A stretch of 15,743 nt of DNA, taken from NCBI GenBank assembly GCA_017475845.1, contig JAFVEU010000084.1, forward strand, positions 1 to 15,743, in the 5' to 3' direction. Position 1 is the first letter of the stretch; each line of letters starts with the position of its first letter. Source of the stretch: Lachnospiraceae bacterium. GTDB taxonomy: Bacteria; Bacillota; Clostridia; Lachnospirales; Lachnospiraceae. Positions 1-7,575 of the stretch are shown one piece after another. A model generated the notes under the pieces. The model made no database searches and was not told where the DNA came from. It saw nothing but the letters and a program-made list of their open reading frames with translations. The position numbers were made by a program, and so were the translations under genes.

Positions 1-153
1 ACCTACAACTTCCCCCAGTCCAGACTCACTGACCACAGGATAGGTCTTACCATCTATTCTCTTGAAAAGGTCATGGAAGGAGACCTGGGAGAAGTGGTGG
101 AATCCTTAAACAATGCCGACATGGCAGCAAAGCTAGCTGCCCTGGAAGACTGA
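1..153 (+). CDS. prfA: Peptide chain release factor 1, C-terminal end (partial)
   Basis: The first 50 codons of the window, ending in TGA at 151-153, read TYNFPQSRLTDHRIG followed by a tail with MEGDLGEVVESL. This matches the C-terminal end of bacterial class I release factors, where the conserved YNFPQ-R-TDHR block follows the GGQ region. RF1 recognises UAA and UAG stop codons in the ribosomal A site and triggers peptide release. The GGQ motif and the stop-recognition domain lie outside the window. RF1 rather than RF2 is preferred because this tail resembles the RF1 end, but the discriminating PxT/SPF tripeptide is not visible. The gene converges on the minus-strand CBS-protein gene with a 23-base gap and no clear terminator hairpin between them. 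Confidence 0.9.
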   Translation, partial: TYNFPQSRLTDHRIGLTIYSLEKVMEGDLGEVVESLNNADMAAKLAALED

Positions 154-176
154 CACCCGGATGCGTTTATCCTGTT

Positions 177-1463
177 TTACTCTTCCTCCGGGACTCCGGC
201 AACGGTGTCGGGTTTTGCAGGCTCCGGAAGCATTATCTTTACTCTGCCGATACGGTTCTTCCCCGTACTTATGACTTCAATCCTGGTGCCGTCCTCGGTT
301 TCGCAGGACTCACCTGCTCCCGGGAGATGATCCAGCCTCTCTATCACAAGACCTCCCAGGGAATCATAATCCTCCGATGAAAAGGCGGTGCCCAGAGCGT
401 CGTTCAGATCATCAAGCTTTACTCCCGCATCCACATCGAATTCCCGGCCGTTTCTGTCCAGAGGCCGGATAAGATCTATCTCGTCGGCGTCGTATTCGTC
501 CCTTATCTCACCCACGATCTCCTCTAAAAGATCCTCCATGGTGACTATACCCTCAGCGGCACCGTACTCATTCAGCACTATGGCCATGGTAACGGAATTC
601 TTTTTCATCTCCAGAAGGAGGTCGTTTGTCTTCTTCATTTCAAAGGTGTACCAGGCTTCCCGCATCACGTCCCTTATGCGGAAGCTCTCCCTGTCAGCGA
701 AAAACACGTCCTTCATGTGGAGTATCCCAACTATGTTATCCGTATCCTCAGCATATACCGGGATCCTTGAATAAAGGTCATCCGCGAAGATCTTTGCCAC
801 ATCATCAAAGCCCGCATTGATGTTCACAAGAGTCACGTCTATACGGGGGATCATGATGTCCTTAGCCCTGCTGTCGCCGAAGTCCACCACGTTGTTTATG
901 ATCTTTTTCTCGGAGCGTTCAATGACACCGTCCTCGTGGCTCACATCCACAAAGGTCCTGAGTTCGTTTTCCGATATGCTTTTGTCCGCGGAATTCAGGT
1001 TTATGCCGAAGATCCCGAGAAACAGGGAAGATATCCCGTTTATCACAAAGATCACGGGAGTAAAGATCCACATAAGAACGCTTATGATGCCGGAAACCGC
1101 CAGGGCAATGGGTTCCGAAAAAGCGGCGGCCACACTCTTCGGCATTATCTCGCCGAAAATGAGGATAAGAAAGGTCATAATGGCTGTCATAATACCGACA
1201 GGCAGGTTTATCCTTATGGCTATGACCGTAGCCAGGGCGGAGGAGGCCATATTCACAATATTGTTTCCGATAAGCACTGCGGACAGCATCTTTACGGAAT
1301 CGTCATGTATCTTAAAGAGCCTCTTCACCCTTTTATCGTTTTCATCCGTATTGGCTCTGAGCTTTATCCTGTTTATCCCGGTAAGAGCCGTTTCCGAGCC
1401 TGAAAAAAATGCGGATAAGAGCACAAGGACTATAAGGCTTATCCATTCCACCATATTCTTCAA
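177..1463 (-). CDS. CorC/HlyC-type CNNM-CBS membrane protein (cation transport/hemolysin family)
   Basis: This 428-residue protein has the three-part architecture of the CorC/HlyC/CNNM family. The N-terminal DUF21 membrane domain (about residues 5-180) carries the hallmark FFSGSETAL at 19-27 and several hydrophobic helices. A CBS pair follows at about 200-320 (PRIDVTLVN, VGILHMKDVF, LNEYGAAEGIVTMEDLLEEIVGEI). The C-terminal CorC_HlyC domain spans about 335-415 (FDVDAGVKLDDLND, DSLGGLVIERL, RIEV). Members sit in the cytoplasmic membrane and are linked to Mg2+ or other divalent cation export; the substrate here is not known. The start is taken as TTG at 1463 because a GAGGAG lies six bases before it; the ATG three codons later is too far from that site. 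It follows galT by 16 bases and is the last gene of the run. Confidence 0.88.
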   Translation of the reverse strand: MKNMVEWISLIVLVLLSAFFSGSETALTGINRIKLRANTDENDKRVKRLFKIHDDSVKMLSAVLIGNNIVNMASSALATVIAIRINLPVGIMTAIMTFLILIFGEIMPKSVAAAFSEPIALAVSGIISVLMWIFTPVIFVINGISSLFLGIFGINLNSADKSISENELRTFVDVSHEDGVIERSEKKIINNVVDFGDSRAKDIMIPRIDVTLVNINAGFDDVAKIFADDLYSRIPVYAEDTDNIVGILHMKDVFFADRESFRIRDVMREAWYTFEMKKTNDLLLEMKKNSVTMAIVLNEYGAAEGIVTMEDLLEEIVGEIRDEYDADEIDLIRPLDRNGREFDVDAGVKLDDLNDALGTAFSSEDYDSLGGLVIERLDHLPGAGESCETEDGTRIEVISTGKNRIGRVKIMLPEPAKPDTVAGVPEEE

Positions 1464-1479
1464 ATCAAACTCCTCTGCC

Positions 1480-2973
1480 TTACAGCGAATCCGTAAAGCG
1501 CTTCAGGGCTTCCTGACCCTCCGCGGTCTGCTTAAACACTCCCGCGTCCTCCAGAACCCTCATGAACACAAAGCCTATCTCTTCCCTTACACAGGCATCG
1601 ATATTATCCTTATTGATATCACCGCGCCTTTTCATGAACTCATGCGCCCAATCAGCATGCTTCTCTGTCATTTCGTCATCCTCAAGGGAAGCGCCGGAAA
1701 GGATCTTTTCCTTAAGCAGGCTCATCTCATCCCTGAGCCTTGACGGAAGGATGGCAAGGCCCATAACCTCTATGAGGCCTATATTCTCTTTCTTTATGTG
1801 ATGGAGCTCATTATGGGGGTGATAGACACCCAGAGGACATTCCTCGGTGGTGATATTGTTTCTTAAGGCCAGATCTATCTCATATTTTCCGTCCCTCATC
1901 CTCACGATGGGAGTGATGGTGTTGTGAGGTATGCCTTCAGTCTCTGCGAAGATAAAGGCAGACTCATCCGTATATCCTCTCCATTTATCAAGGATATGCC
2001 CGGCAAGCTCCGTTAGGATCCTGTCGTCCCTATGCCGTAGTCTCAATACCGAAAGAGGCCACTTCAGAACAGAGCACTCAACCTCCTCAAAGCCCTTTAC
2101 CTTAAAGCTCCTTAATTCCTTAGCCACCGCCATGGGGAATACATAGTTTCCCCCCTGAAAATGGTCGTGGGAAAGAATGGAACCGCCCACTATGGGAAGG
2201 TCCGCATTGGAGCCTATGGTGTAATGGGGGAACTTCGTCACAAAGGCAAACAGCTTCCTGAAGGCCGTCCTGTCTATCTTCATGGGAACATGCTCTTTAT
2301 TAAAGACTATGCAGTGCTCGTTATAATAGACATAAGGCGAATACTGCAGATAGAAATCCTCTCCCGCAAGCTCCATGGGGATTATCCTGTGGTTTTCCCT
2401 GGCAGGATGGTTTATCCTCCCCGCATAGCCTTCATTCTCGGCGCAGAGAAGGCATTTTGGGTAGGAAGAGGACCTGGCCTTTCCCGCAGCCGCAATGGCC
2501 TTGGGATCCTTTTCCGGCTTGCTTAGGTTTATGGTGATATCAAGCTCACCGTACTCTGTGGAAGCCTTCCACTTTATATCCTTGACTATCCTGTATCTTC
2601 TGATATAGTCCGTATCGCAGCTGAATTTATAATACCAGTCTGTGGCCTTTTTGGGGTCTTCCCCGTATAGCTCATAAAACTTCTTCCGCACAAAAGAAGG
2701 GGGCATCACAAGACAGTCCATGATCCTGGTATCGAAAAGATCCCGGGCCACAGGTCCGTTATCCTCCATAAGCCCCTTTTCATATGCAAAGGAAAGGATA
2801 CCCTTTAAGATCTCTTCCAGTCCTGCTCCGGAATACTCCGGCCTCTCCTCATAGGAATCAAGCTTCAGGATATCGAGGATCCTGTTACGGACATATATCA
2901 CATCATCTTCCGAAATAAGACCGGTCTCAAGACCATATCCTGTCAGATCCTTAATGCACTGGTAAATATCCAC
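1480..2973 (-). CDS. galT: UDP-glucose--hexose-1-phosphate uridylyltransferase (class II GalT)
   Basis: This 497-residue protein is a full-length class II (Firmicutes-type) galactose-1-phosphate uridylyltransferase. It exchanges galactose-1-P with UDP-glucose to give UDP-galactose and glucose-1-P in the cytoplasmic Leloir pathway. Recognisable pieces are YPKCLLCAENEGYAGR at 171-186, GSILSHDHFQGG at about 264-275 and, near residue 385, HPHNELHHIKKENIG. The N-terminal roughly 170 residues (helical, with DTRIMDCLVMPPS) and the overall size are usual for class II and unlike the shorter E. coli type. The start is GTG at 2971-2973, with a GAGGG eight bases upstream. It lies 19 bases after galK and 16 before the CBS-protein gene, so co-transcription is very likely. 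No galE is visible in the window. Confidence 0.95.
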   Translation of the reverse strand: MDIYQCIKDLTGYGLETGLISEDDVIYVRNRILDILKLDSYEERPEYSGAGLEEILKGILSFAYEKGLMEDNGPVARDLFDTRIMDCLVMPPSFVRKKFYELYGEDPKKATDWYYKFSCDTDYIRRYRIVKDIKWKASTEYGELDITINLSKPEKDPKAIAAAGKARSSSYPKCLLCAENEGYAGRINHPARENHRIIPMELAGEDFYLQYSPYVYYNEHCIVFNKEHVPMKIDRTAFRKLFAFVTKFPHYTIGSNADLPIVGGSILSHDHFQGGNYVFPMAVAKELRSFKVKGFEEVECSVLKWPLSVLRLRHRDDRILTELAGHILDKWRGYTDESAFIFAETEGIPHNTITPIVRMRDGKYEIDLALRNNITTEECPLGVYHPHNELHHIKKENIGLIEVMGLAILPSRLRDEMSLLKEKILSGASLEDDEMTEKHADWAHEFMKRRGDINKDNIDACVREEIGFVFMRVLEDAGVFKQTAEGQEALKRFTDSL

Positions 2974-2992
2974 GTCTCTTTCCCTCTTTCCT

Positions 2993-4165
2993 TTATCCTA
3001 TCCGTCCTGCGCCGTCCGCTGCGTCGGCAATGTAGAACTCGCAGTCAATACCGGTTCTCTCCTTATAGATACGGGAAATGGACTCCTTGAAAGCATCAAC
3101 CTTATCTTCCTTCACGATGGACACCGTGCAGCCTCCGAAGCCGCCTCCGGTCATCCTGGAACCGATGACTCCCTCAAGCTTCCAGGCTTCCTCCGCAAGG
3201 ATATCAAGCTCCTTGCAGGACACTTCGTAATCATCTCTCAGGGAAACATGGGACTTGTTCATGAGCTCACCAAAGCTCTTCAGATCATCCTTTCCCAGGG
3301 CTTCCACTGCCTTTATCGTCCTTATGTTCTCATAAACCGCGTGACGGGCTCTCTTTAAGCAGACGGGATCCTTTATGGCATCCTTGACTTCCTCGAATTC
3401 TTCCTCAGTAAGATCCCCCAGAGTCTTTATATCCTTTATCTTCTTTATGTCCTCAAGGGCAGTCTCGCTCTCCCTTCTCCTGTCGTTATATGCGCTGCCT
3501 GCAAGGGAATGCTTGACCTTGCTGTTTGTGATCACTATCTTCTCCGCCTTCAGATTAAGGGGTACATAATCATATTTAAGGCTGGCCGTATCAAGGAAGA
3601 TAGCATGATCCTTCTTTCCCATGGCTGAAGCAAACTGATCCATGATGCCGCAGTTCATGCCGTTATACTCATTCTCGGAATACTGTCCCATCAGAGCGCA
3701 GTCCACCATGGAGATATCCATGTCATATAGATCCCTGCATATCACAGCAGCAAGCTCCTCTATGGATGCTGAAGGGGAAAGGCCGCTGCCCGCGGGAAGA
3801 TCTGCCTTCATCACCATGTCATAGCCGCCCCTGACCTTATGGCCGTTCTTTTCAAGAGCCCAGATAACTCCCAGCTGATAGTCATACCAGATACCGTGAT
3901 CATTGGGTTCCAGCCCTCTTATGCTGCGCTCGATGACTCCGTCACCGGGATAGGTCATGTTGTACCATCTGACCATATCGTCATCTCTTTTTCTCGCCAC
4001 AGCATAGTTTCCCATGGAAAGGGCGCAGGGGAAAACATGTCCCCCGTTATAATCCGTATGCTCTCCGATGAGGTTCACCCTGCCCGGGGCAAAATAGACC
4101 CTTATATCTCCTTCGCCCCCGAACCTGTCGGTAAATTCCTTCTTCAGCTCTTCAACTATACCCAT
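2993..4165 (-). CDS. galK: Galactokinase
   Basis: This GHMP-family kinase phosphorylates galactose to galactose-1-P with ATP, the first Leloir step. All signatures are visible: GRVNLIGEHTDYNGG at 28-42 (catalytic Arg29 and the galactose-binding EHTDY), PAGSGLSPSASIE at 124-136 (phosphate-binding loop), MDQ with the likely catalytic Asp176, and TGGGFGG at 339-345. Its 390 residues are a normal size. I start it at the ATG at 4165, because an AGAAAGGAG and a second AAAGG precede it and the family begins close to this point. A TTG nine codons upstream (4192) also keeps the frame but overlaps the ribosome binding site. In the loop the usual LSSSAS is LSPSAS. The gene lies 36 bases after the MetH-activation-like gene and 19 before galT. 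Confidence 0.96.
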   Translation of the reverse strand: MGIVEELKKEFTDRFGGEGDIRVYFAPGRVNLIGEHTDYNGGHVFPCALSMGNYAVARKRDDDMVRWYNMTYPGDGVIERSIRGLEPNDHGIWYDYQLGVIWALEKNGHKVRGGYDMVMKADLPAGSGLSPSASIEELAAVICRDLYDMDISMVDCALMGQYSENEYNGMNCGIMDQFASAMGKKDHAIFLDTASLKYDYVPLNLKAEKIVITNSKVKHSLAGSAYNDRRRESETALEDIKKIKDIKTLGDLTEEEFEEVKDAIKDPVCLKRARHAVYENIRTIKAVEALGKDDLKSFGELMNKSHVSLRDDYEVSCKELDILAEEAWKLEGVIGSRMTGGGFGGCTVSIVKEDKVDAFKESISRIYKERTGIDCEFYIADAADGAGRIG

Positions 4166-4201
4166 GATGACCTTTAACTCCTTTCTCCGCAAAGCCTTTA
4201 T

Positions 4202-4789
4202 CTATAAGTCCGCGTCGTCCTGTATCTTCATTATGAAGCAGGACGTCTTGACCGGATACAGGGTGGACTCCCTGGTGATATATACCCCCAGATTCTTATC
4301 TGCCATAAGAGCATTCCAGACATATTGCAGTTCGGAAACCGGTATATCCTGGCCCTCATACATCCGTAAAAGCCCCATTCCCTTTCTTTTGGACAGCACT
4401 ATAAGTCTCTCCCTTATCATCTTTTCATAGGTGATAAGACAGAAGTCCGAGATTTCACTTAATATCATGCTCTTCCGGTATTCCCCCTGGGCAAGAAATT
4501 CGTCACTCCGCCCGGTAACGGCGGTTCCCAGGGTAAGGATAACTCCCACGACTCCCGGTCCCGAAGGGACAGGAGGTACCGAATTGTCCGGCATCTTGAA
4601 ATACACCGCGCCGGCAGTCAGCCGTATGAGTTCCCGCGCCTCTTTTTTAATGGCATCAAACTCCCGGCGGTAATCCCCCTTTTCAATGACCTCCGTGGGA
4701 AGACCAAGTCCCGAAAGCACTTCCTCTGCGGTGAAATCGGGACACTCGTCATTAAAGATAAACCTGTTTAAGTTCAGATAATCCGACAT
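4202..4789 (-). CDS. Divergent stand-alone protein resembling the MetH (B12-dependent methionine synthase) activation domain
   Basis: This 195-residue protein has no signal peptide or membrane segment. It is not an obvious member of a common family, but its pattern follows the reactivation domain of cobalamin-dependent methionine synthase. In order these are a helical N-terminus, a short strand with LTLGTAV at 85-91 and an aliphatic helix after it, then R142-MYE-G146-QDIP with Q155, and finally GVYITRESTLYPVKTS at 168-183. In stand-alone clostridial relatives the corresponding parts read RxxxGYxDxP...Q and IGVxLTxSxxLxPxKS. Here the SAM-contacting GY appears as GQ, so normal SAM binding is doubtful. 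It begins five bases after mecA and is followed by galK. The assignment rests on motif memory, not on a search; it could be a distinct protein with a shared fold. Confidence 0.5.
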   Translation of the reverse strand: MSDYLNLNRFIFNDECPDFTAEEVLSGLGLPTEVIEKGDYRREFDAIKKEARELIRLTAGAVYFKMPDNSVPPVPSGPGVVGVILTLGTAVTGRSDEFLAQGEYRKSMILSEISDFCLITYEKMIRERLIVLSKRKGMGLLRMYEGQDIPVSELQYVWNALMADKNLGVYITRESTLYPVKTSCFIMKIQDDADL

Positions 4790-4794
4790 AAGAC

Positions 4795-5400
4795 CTACAT
4801 TTCTCCGAGCGTATAGAATGCATCATCACTTATGAGCATATCGGAGTTTTCAAGGACATGAACCTTTGAAGCGGTCTCACCGTCATTGACACTGCCGAAT
4901 TCATCTGCCAATAGCCTCACTTTATCAAACCATTTTTCATCACAGGCATAGCGGAAGACCAGAAGCACGTATTCGTCATTCTTCCGGTTATGGAGGAAAC
5001 GGCTCACCAGATGTCCCGCTCCCCTTCCTGCCCTGCAGAAAGAAACCGCATCATCAATCGACCTGAAGAATACGAGGAAGGACCTGTTATCCTTCTTCCT
5101 TTTCTGCAGGCTGTCCCTTAAGATCCCGGCAAACTCCCCTGCTCCCGGATCCCTTCTGGTACGAAGAAGAATGGAAATGCTCCTGTCATTTAAGACACTT
5201 ATCTGGGCACTTAAACCCTTAAGCTCCCCGGCATCCGCTTCTCCCAGCGCAGAGGCGGCTCTTGACAGGATCTCGTTGAAAAACTTTCCGGATTTCATAT
5301 TCTTTTCCAGGATATCATCCAGATCTATACCGAATGCCACCATCTCTTCTTCAGATAATATGCACCGTATTTCGTTTTTCCCTACTCTGGTGACCTTCAT
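4795..5400 (-). CDS. mecA: MecA-like adaptor protein (ClpC adaptor family)
   Basis: This 201-residue protein has the two-lobed layout of MecA adaptors. The N-terminal substrate-binding lobe (about 1-85) opens with MKVTRVGKNEIRCILSEEEM, has GIDLDDIL, FFNEILSRAASALG, and ends with a strand. An acidic/polar linker leads to the C-terminal lobe (about 108-201) with FLVFFRSIDDAVSFC, DEYVLLVFRY and a closing LADEFGSV...VHVLENSDMLI. In Bacillus the family delivers substrates such as ComK to ClpCP for degradation; the substrate here is unknown and no clp gene is in view. Its ATG overlaps the stop of the DegV gene in an ATGA arrangement (5397-5400), so the two are translationally coupled. The match is at the level of the family; sequence identity to Bacillus MecA looks low. 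Confidence 0.72.
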   Translation of the reverse strand: MKVTRVGKNEIRCILSEEEMVAFGIDLDDILEKNMKSGKFFNEILSRAASALGEADAGELKGLSAQISVLNDRSISILLRTRRDPGAGEFAGILRDSLQKRKKDNRSFLVFFRSIDDAVSFCRAGRGAGHLVSRFLHNRKNDEYVLLVFRYACDEKWFDKVRLLADEFGSVNDGETASKVHVLENSDMLISDDAFYTLGEM

Positions 5401-6281
5401 TCAGTCCTCTCTTTTCCCAGGAAGAAAAGCGCTACTGTTGCAACTCCCGTATGGGAACCGATGGTGGTACCGATCCTGAAGACCTCCACCTTCCCCTTAA
5501 GGGCCGGAAAGTTCTCCTCTATCTTTTCCGCAACTGCAGCAGCATCATCCGGGCAGTCAGAATACGAGATATAGCACCTGCCGGAATAGTCCTTCCCGTT
5601 ATCAGCGTGCTCCGCCATGATCTTTACAAGCTCCTGATACACCTTCTTCTTTGTTCTTACCTTGGTCACCGGAACCAGCTTACCCTCATCATTGACCTTA
5701 AGGATAGGACAAATATTTAAGATGTTGGCCAGTGTCCCGGCTGCGGGAGAAACCCTTCCACCCCTGATAAGGCTTGTAAGGTCGCTGGTAAAGAAGAAGT
5801 GGTTCACCTTACTCTTAAGGCTTTCACCGTATTTGACCAATGCGTCAAATTCCATTCCGGAATCTCTTTTATCCGCCATCTCCTCCACAAAGAGTCCGTA
5901 GCCTGCAGATGCGCAGAGGGAATCAATGACCTCGATCTTCCTGTCGGGATAGAATTCCCTTGCATCATCAGCCGCGATATTGGCAGAATTATATGTTCCG
6001 GAGATACCAGACGACAGGGAAATGTGAAGAATGTCATCCCCTCCCTCAAGAATGGGCTTCCAAAGGCTTAAGTATTCCTTGGCATTGACCTGGGACGTGG
6101 TCGGTGTAGCCCCTTCTCTTTCCCTCTGGTAGAAGTCAGACAGAGACATGCTTTTACCGTAGTCATCGAGATAGTCCTTGCCATCAATATGAAAGTGGAA
6201 GGGTATCCACTTAATATCCCTTTCCGCAAGTCTCTCCACACTAAGGTCCACAGTTGAACAGCAGCTTATCACGTAACTCAT
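5397..6281 (-). CDS. DegV family protein (fatty-acid binding)
   Basis: This 294-residue cytoplasmic protein has all DegV/EDD-fold markers: PTTSQ at 60-64, LSSGISGTY at 89-97, LIRGGRVS at 171-178, an NICPILKVNDEGKLVPVTKVRTKKK segment around 187-211, and IGSHTGVATVALFFLG near the end. DegV-family proteins bind a fatty acid between two lobes; characterised relatives (FakB) present it to a kinase subunit, FakA, which is not seen here. The start codon follows an AAAAGGGG about eleven bases upstream. It is the first gene of the run ending with the CBS-protein gene, and an extended -10 promoter lies about 70 bases before it. Whether it is a true FakB or a member with another ligand cannot be told from sequence alone. 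Confidence 0.93.
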   Translation of the reverse strand: MSYVISCCSTVDLSVERLAERDIKWIPFHFHIDGKDYLDDYGKSMSLSDFYQREREGATPTTSQVNAKEYLSLWKPILEGGDDILHISLSSGISGTYNSANIAADDAREFYPDRKIEVIDSLCASAGYGLFVEEMADKRDSGMEFDALVKYGESLKSKVNHFFFTSDLTSLIRGGRVSPAAGTLANILNICPILKVNDEGKLVPVTKVRTKKKVYQELVKIMAEHADNGKDYSGRCYISYSDCPDDAAAVAEKIEENFPALKGKVEVFRIGTTIGSHTGVATVALFFLGKERTE

Positions 6282-6351
6282 TTATCCGATTACCCCTTTT
6301 ATTATTTCTTTTTCTGACATATTATTGAAAGATACAATACTGCAGTAAAAA

Positions 6352-6380
6352 ATTATACCATAAAAGCCGTAAAAAACAAA
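6352..6380 (-). promoter_or_regulatory. Probable extended -10 promoter of the DegV-MecA-galKT run
   Basis: On the minus strand TGGTATAAT (TATAAT at 6357-6352) is a perfect extended -10. The -35 is weak: TTGTTT at 16 bases or TTTGTT at 17 bases upstream, as expected for TGn-type promoters. The transcript would begin near 6345, giving an AT-rich leader of about 64 bases before the DegV gene. I see no riboswitch or strong hairpin in that leader. Confidence 0.6.
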
Positions 6381-6447
6381 GCCTTGAAAGCCATTGCCGG
6401 AGTATGAACAGAGGAAAAGCGCGGACGTGTCCGGCCGGGAGAAGGGA

Positions 6448-6717
6448 ATGAATTCATATAAATACTTCGAAAACAGAGACTGTAAATACTATCCCTGTCA
6501 TGAAATGCCGGAGGGGAAAGGGTTGAACTGCCTGTTCTGTTACTGTCCCCTGTACGGATATGATGACTGTCCGGGAATTAAAAGCTATATCGAAAAGGAC
6601 GGAAAGAGGATAAAGGTATGCAGGGAATGCAGCTTTCCTCATTATGAAGAGAATTACGAAAAGATTGTAGAATTTCTGGTAACTGCTCAAAACAGTCACT
6701 TGCGCAACCGCAAGTGA
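6448..6717 (+). CDS. Cysteine-rich small domain protein (probable metal-binding)
   Basis: This 89-residue protein has eight cysteines at about 12, 17, 28, 31, 33, 41, 58 and 61. They sit in the pattern DCKYYPCHE, NCLFCYCPLY, CPG and CRECSFPHYEENY. This is the layout of the cysteine-rich small domain family (Pfam PF04071 as I recall), thought to bind metal; no biochemical role is established to my knowledge. The start is the ATG at 6448, with GGGAG six bases upstream. A TTG at 6394 also keeps the frame, but its extra 18 residues are not domain-like. It is the only complete plus-strand gene and stands divergently from the DegV run. Its last codons and the TGA stop lie inside a perfect hairpin (6695-6718). 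No plus-strand promoter is convincing. Confidence 0.8.
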   Translation: MNSYKYFENRDCKYYPCHEMPEGKGLNCLFCYCPLYGYDDCPGIKSYIEKDGKRIKVCRECSFPHYEENYEKIVEFLVTAQNSHLRNRK

Positions 6718-6718
6718 C
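6695..6718. terminator. Perfect 10-bp hairpin overlapping a stop codon; possible bidirectional terminator
   Basis: GTCACTTGCG at 6695-6704 and its exact reverse complement at 6709-6718 flank a CAAC loop. The TGA stop of the Cys-rich gene is within the right arm. On the minus strand the stem is followed by TGTTTTGAG, a weak T-tract, so it may end the signalling-gene transcript as well. There is no T-run on the plus side. Confidence 0.5.
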
Positions 6719-6742
6719 GTATGAGAACCTTGGCATTTTGGC

Positions 6743-6781
6743 TCCTGTCTGCCGGAAACAAATAGTCCGGGACAGACAGGA
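6743..6781. terminator. Bulged hairpin in the convergent gap
   Basis: TCCTGTCTG+CCGG (6743-6755) pairs with CCGG+CAGACAGGA (6767-6770 and 6773-6781), with a GA bulge and an 11-base loop. It is the second hairpin between convergent genes ending at 6717 (+) and 6796 (-). On the plus strand ATTTTATTT follows about ten bases later. A transcription stop for either strand is plausible; the exact role is inference. Confidence 0.45.
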
Positions 6782-6795
6782 CTTACAGACAGATT

Positions 6796-7575
6796 TTATT
6801 TGATCTTAAGGATATGGTCGGCAAAGAAATTGTCGATGCTCTCCAAAAGCTGATCCTTGCGAGTGGATTTGAGAAGGTAGCCGTTGGGCTTCTTCTCAAT
6901 GATATGCATGACGCTTTCCTTGTCGTCCTTCCCCGTAAGGAAGATCACCGGGATATCCGCAGTCTTCCAGTTCTTTCTTATCTCGGACAGGAATTCATAG
7001 CCGCTCATCTTGGGCATTTCGTGATCCAGGAGGATAAGATCCGGCTTCTTTTCGGACAGATACTTCATGGCCTCTTTGGCGCTGCTCACGATGTCCACGT
7101 CATAGATACCGTCAAACCAGACATAGGCGATCTGAAGGAAGTCGGTATCGTCATCCACCAAAAGGATACTCTTTTTCCTGTTGTATTCAACCCGGGTGTT
7201 TAACATGGCCCTTAAGTCATTCACCAGCTTCCTCACGTCAAGGGGACGGTTATAGAAGACGGTGATGACTCCGGGATCGCAGGTCTCCTGGGCAATACGG
7301 AGACTGTTGGACTCTCCAATGACGCAGAGAGTCTTCCTGTATTCCTTTGTCATTCCGTTAAGGCATTTAAGTACCCTTCTGGTACCCACTTCCATATTTC
7401 CGATATAATAAACGATTATCTCGGAATCATACTGATGCCTCTCTATCTCATCGATGTCGGAATTGATGTCTATGACCTCCATCCCCGCATCGGTGATATT
7501 CTGTATTATGGTCTGCACCATAAATCCCGGTTCATCATAGATAAAAACTATGGTATCCTTCATTTTCGTCCCCAT
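6796..7575 (-). CDS. Response regulator with degenerate N-terminal receiver plus canonical receiver (no output domain)
   Basis: This 259-residue protein has two receiver-like halves. Residues 5-125 fold like a receiver in pattern (IVFIYD start, IIVYYIGN where the phospho-Asp strand should be, CVIGES, FYNRPLDVRKLV) but lack the acidic pair and phospho-Asp, so it is a pseudo-receiver. Residues 134-255 are a complete receiver with DDD 141-143, phospho-acceptor Asp184 (LLDHEMP), Thr214 (FLTG) and Lys236 (LLKST). No DNA-binding or enzymatic domain follows. The start is the ATG at 7575, whose A is also the last base of the upstream TAA (TAATG coupling), with GGAAAAGG just upstream. An ATG four codons on (7563), with GGGG at six bases, is a close alternative. 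It is the last gene before the convergent gap. Confidence 0.85.
   Translation of the reverse strand: MGTKMKDTIVFIYDEPGFMVQTIIQNITDAGMEVIDINSDIDEIERHQYDSEIIVYYIGNMEVGTRRVLKCLNGMTKEYRKTLCVIGESNSLRIAQETCDPGVITVFYNRPLDVRKLVNDLRAMLNTRVEYNRKKSILLVDDDTDFLQIAYVWFDGIYDVDIVSSAKEAMKYLSEKKPDLILLDHEMPKMSGYEFLSEIRKNWKTADIPVIFLTGKDDKESVMHIIEKKPNGYLLKSTRKDQLLESIDNFFADHILKIK

Noticed and set aside
154..176. Terminator between prfA and the CBS-protein gene
   Set aside because: CCCGGA and TCCGGG can pair but are far apart, lie partly within the coding end, and are not followed by a T-run on either strand.
817..1743. Long plus-strand frame (308 codons) across the CBS-protein and galT genes
   Set aside because: It is antisense to two well-recognised genes, has no domain-like sequence or ribosome binding site, and spans the boundary between them.
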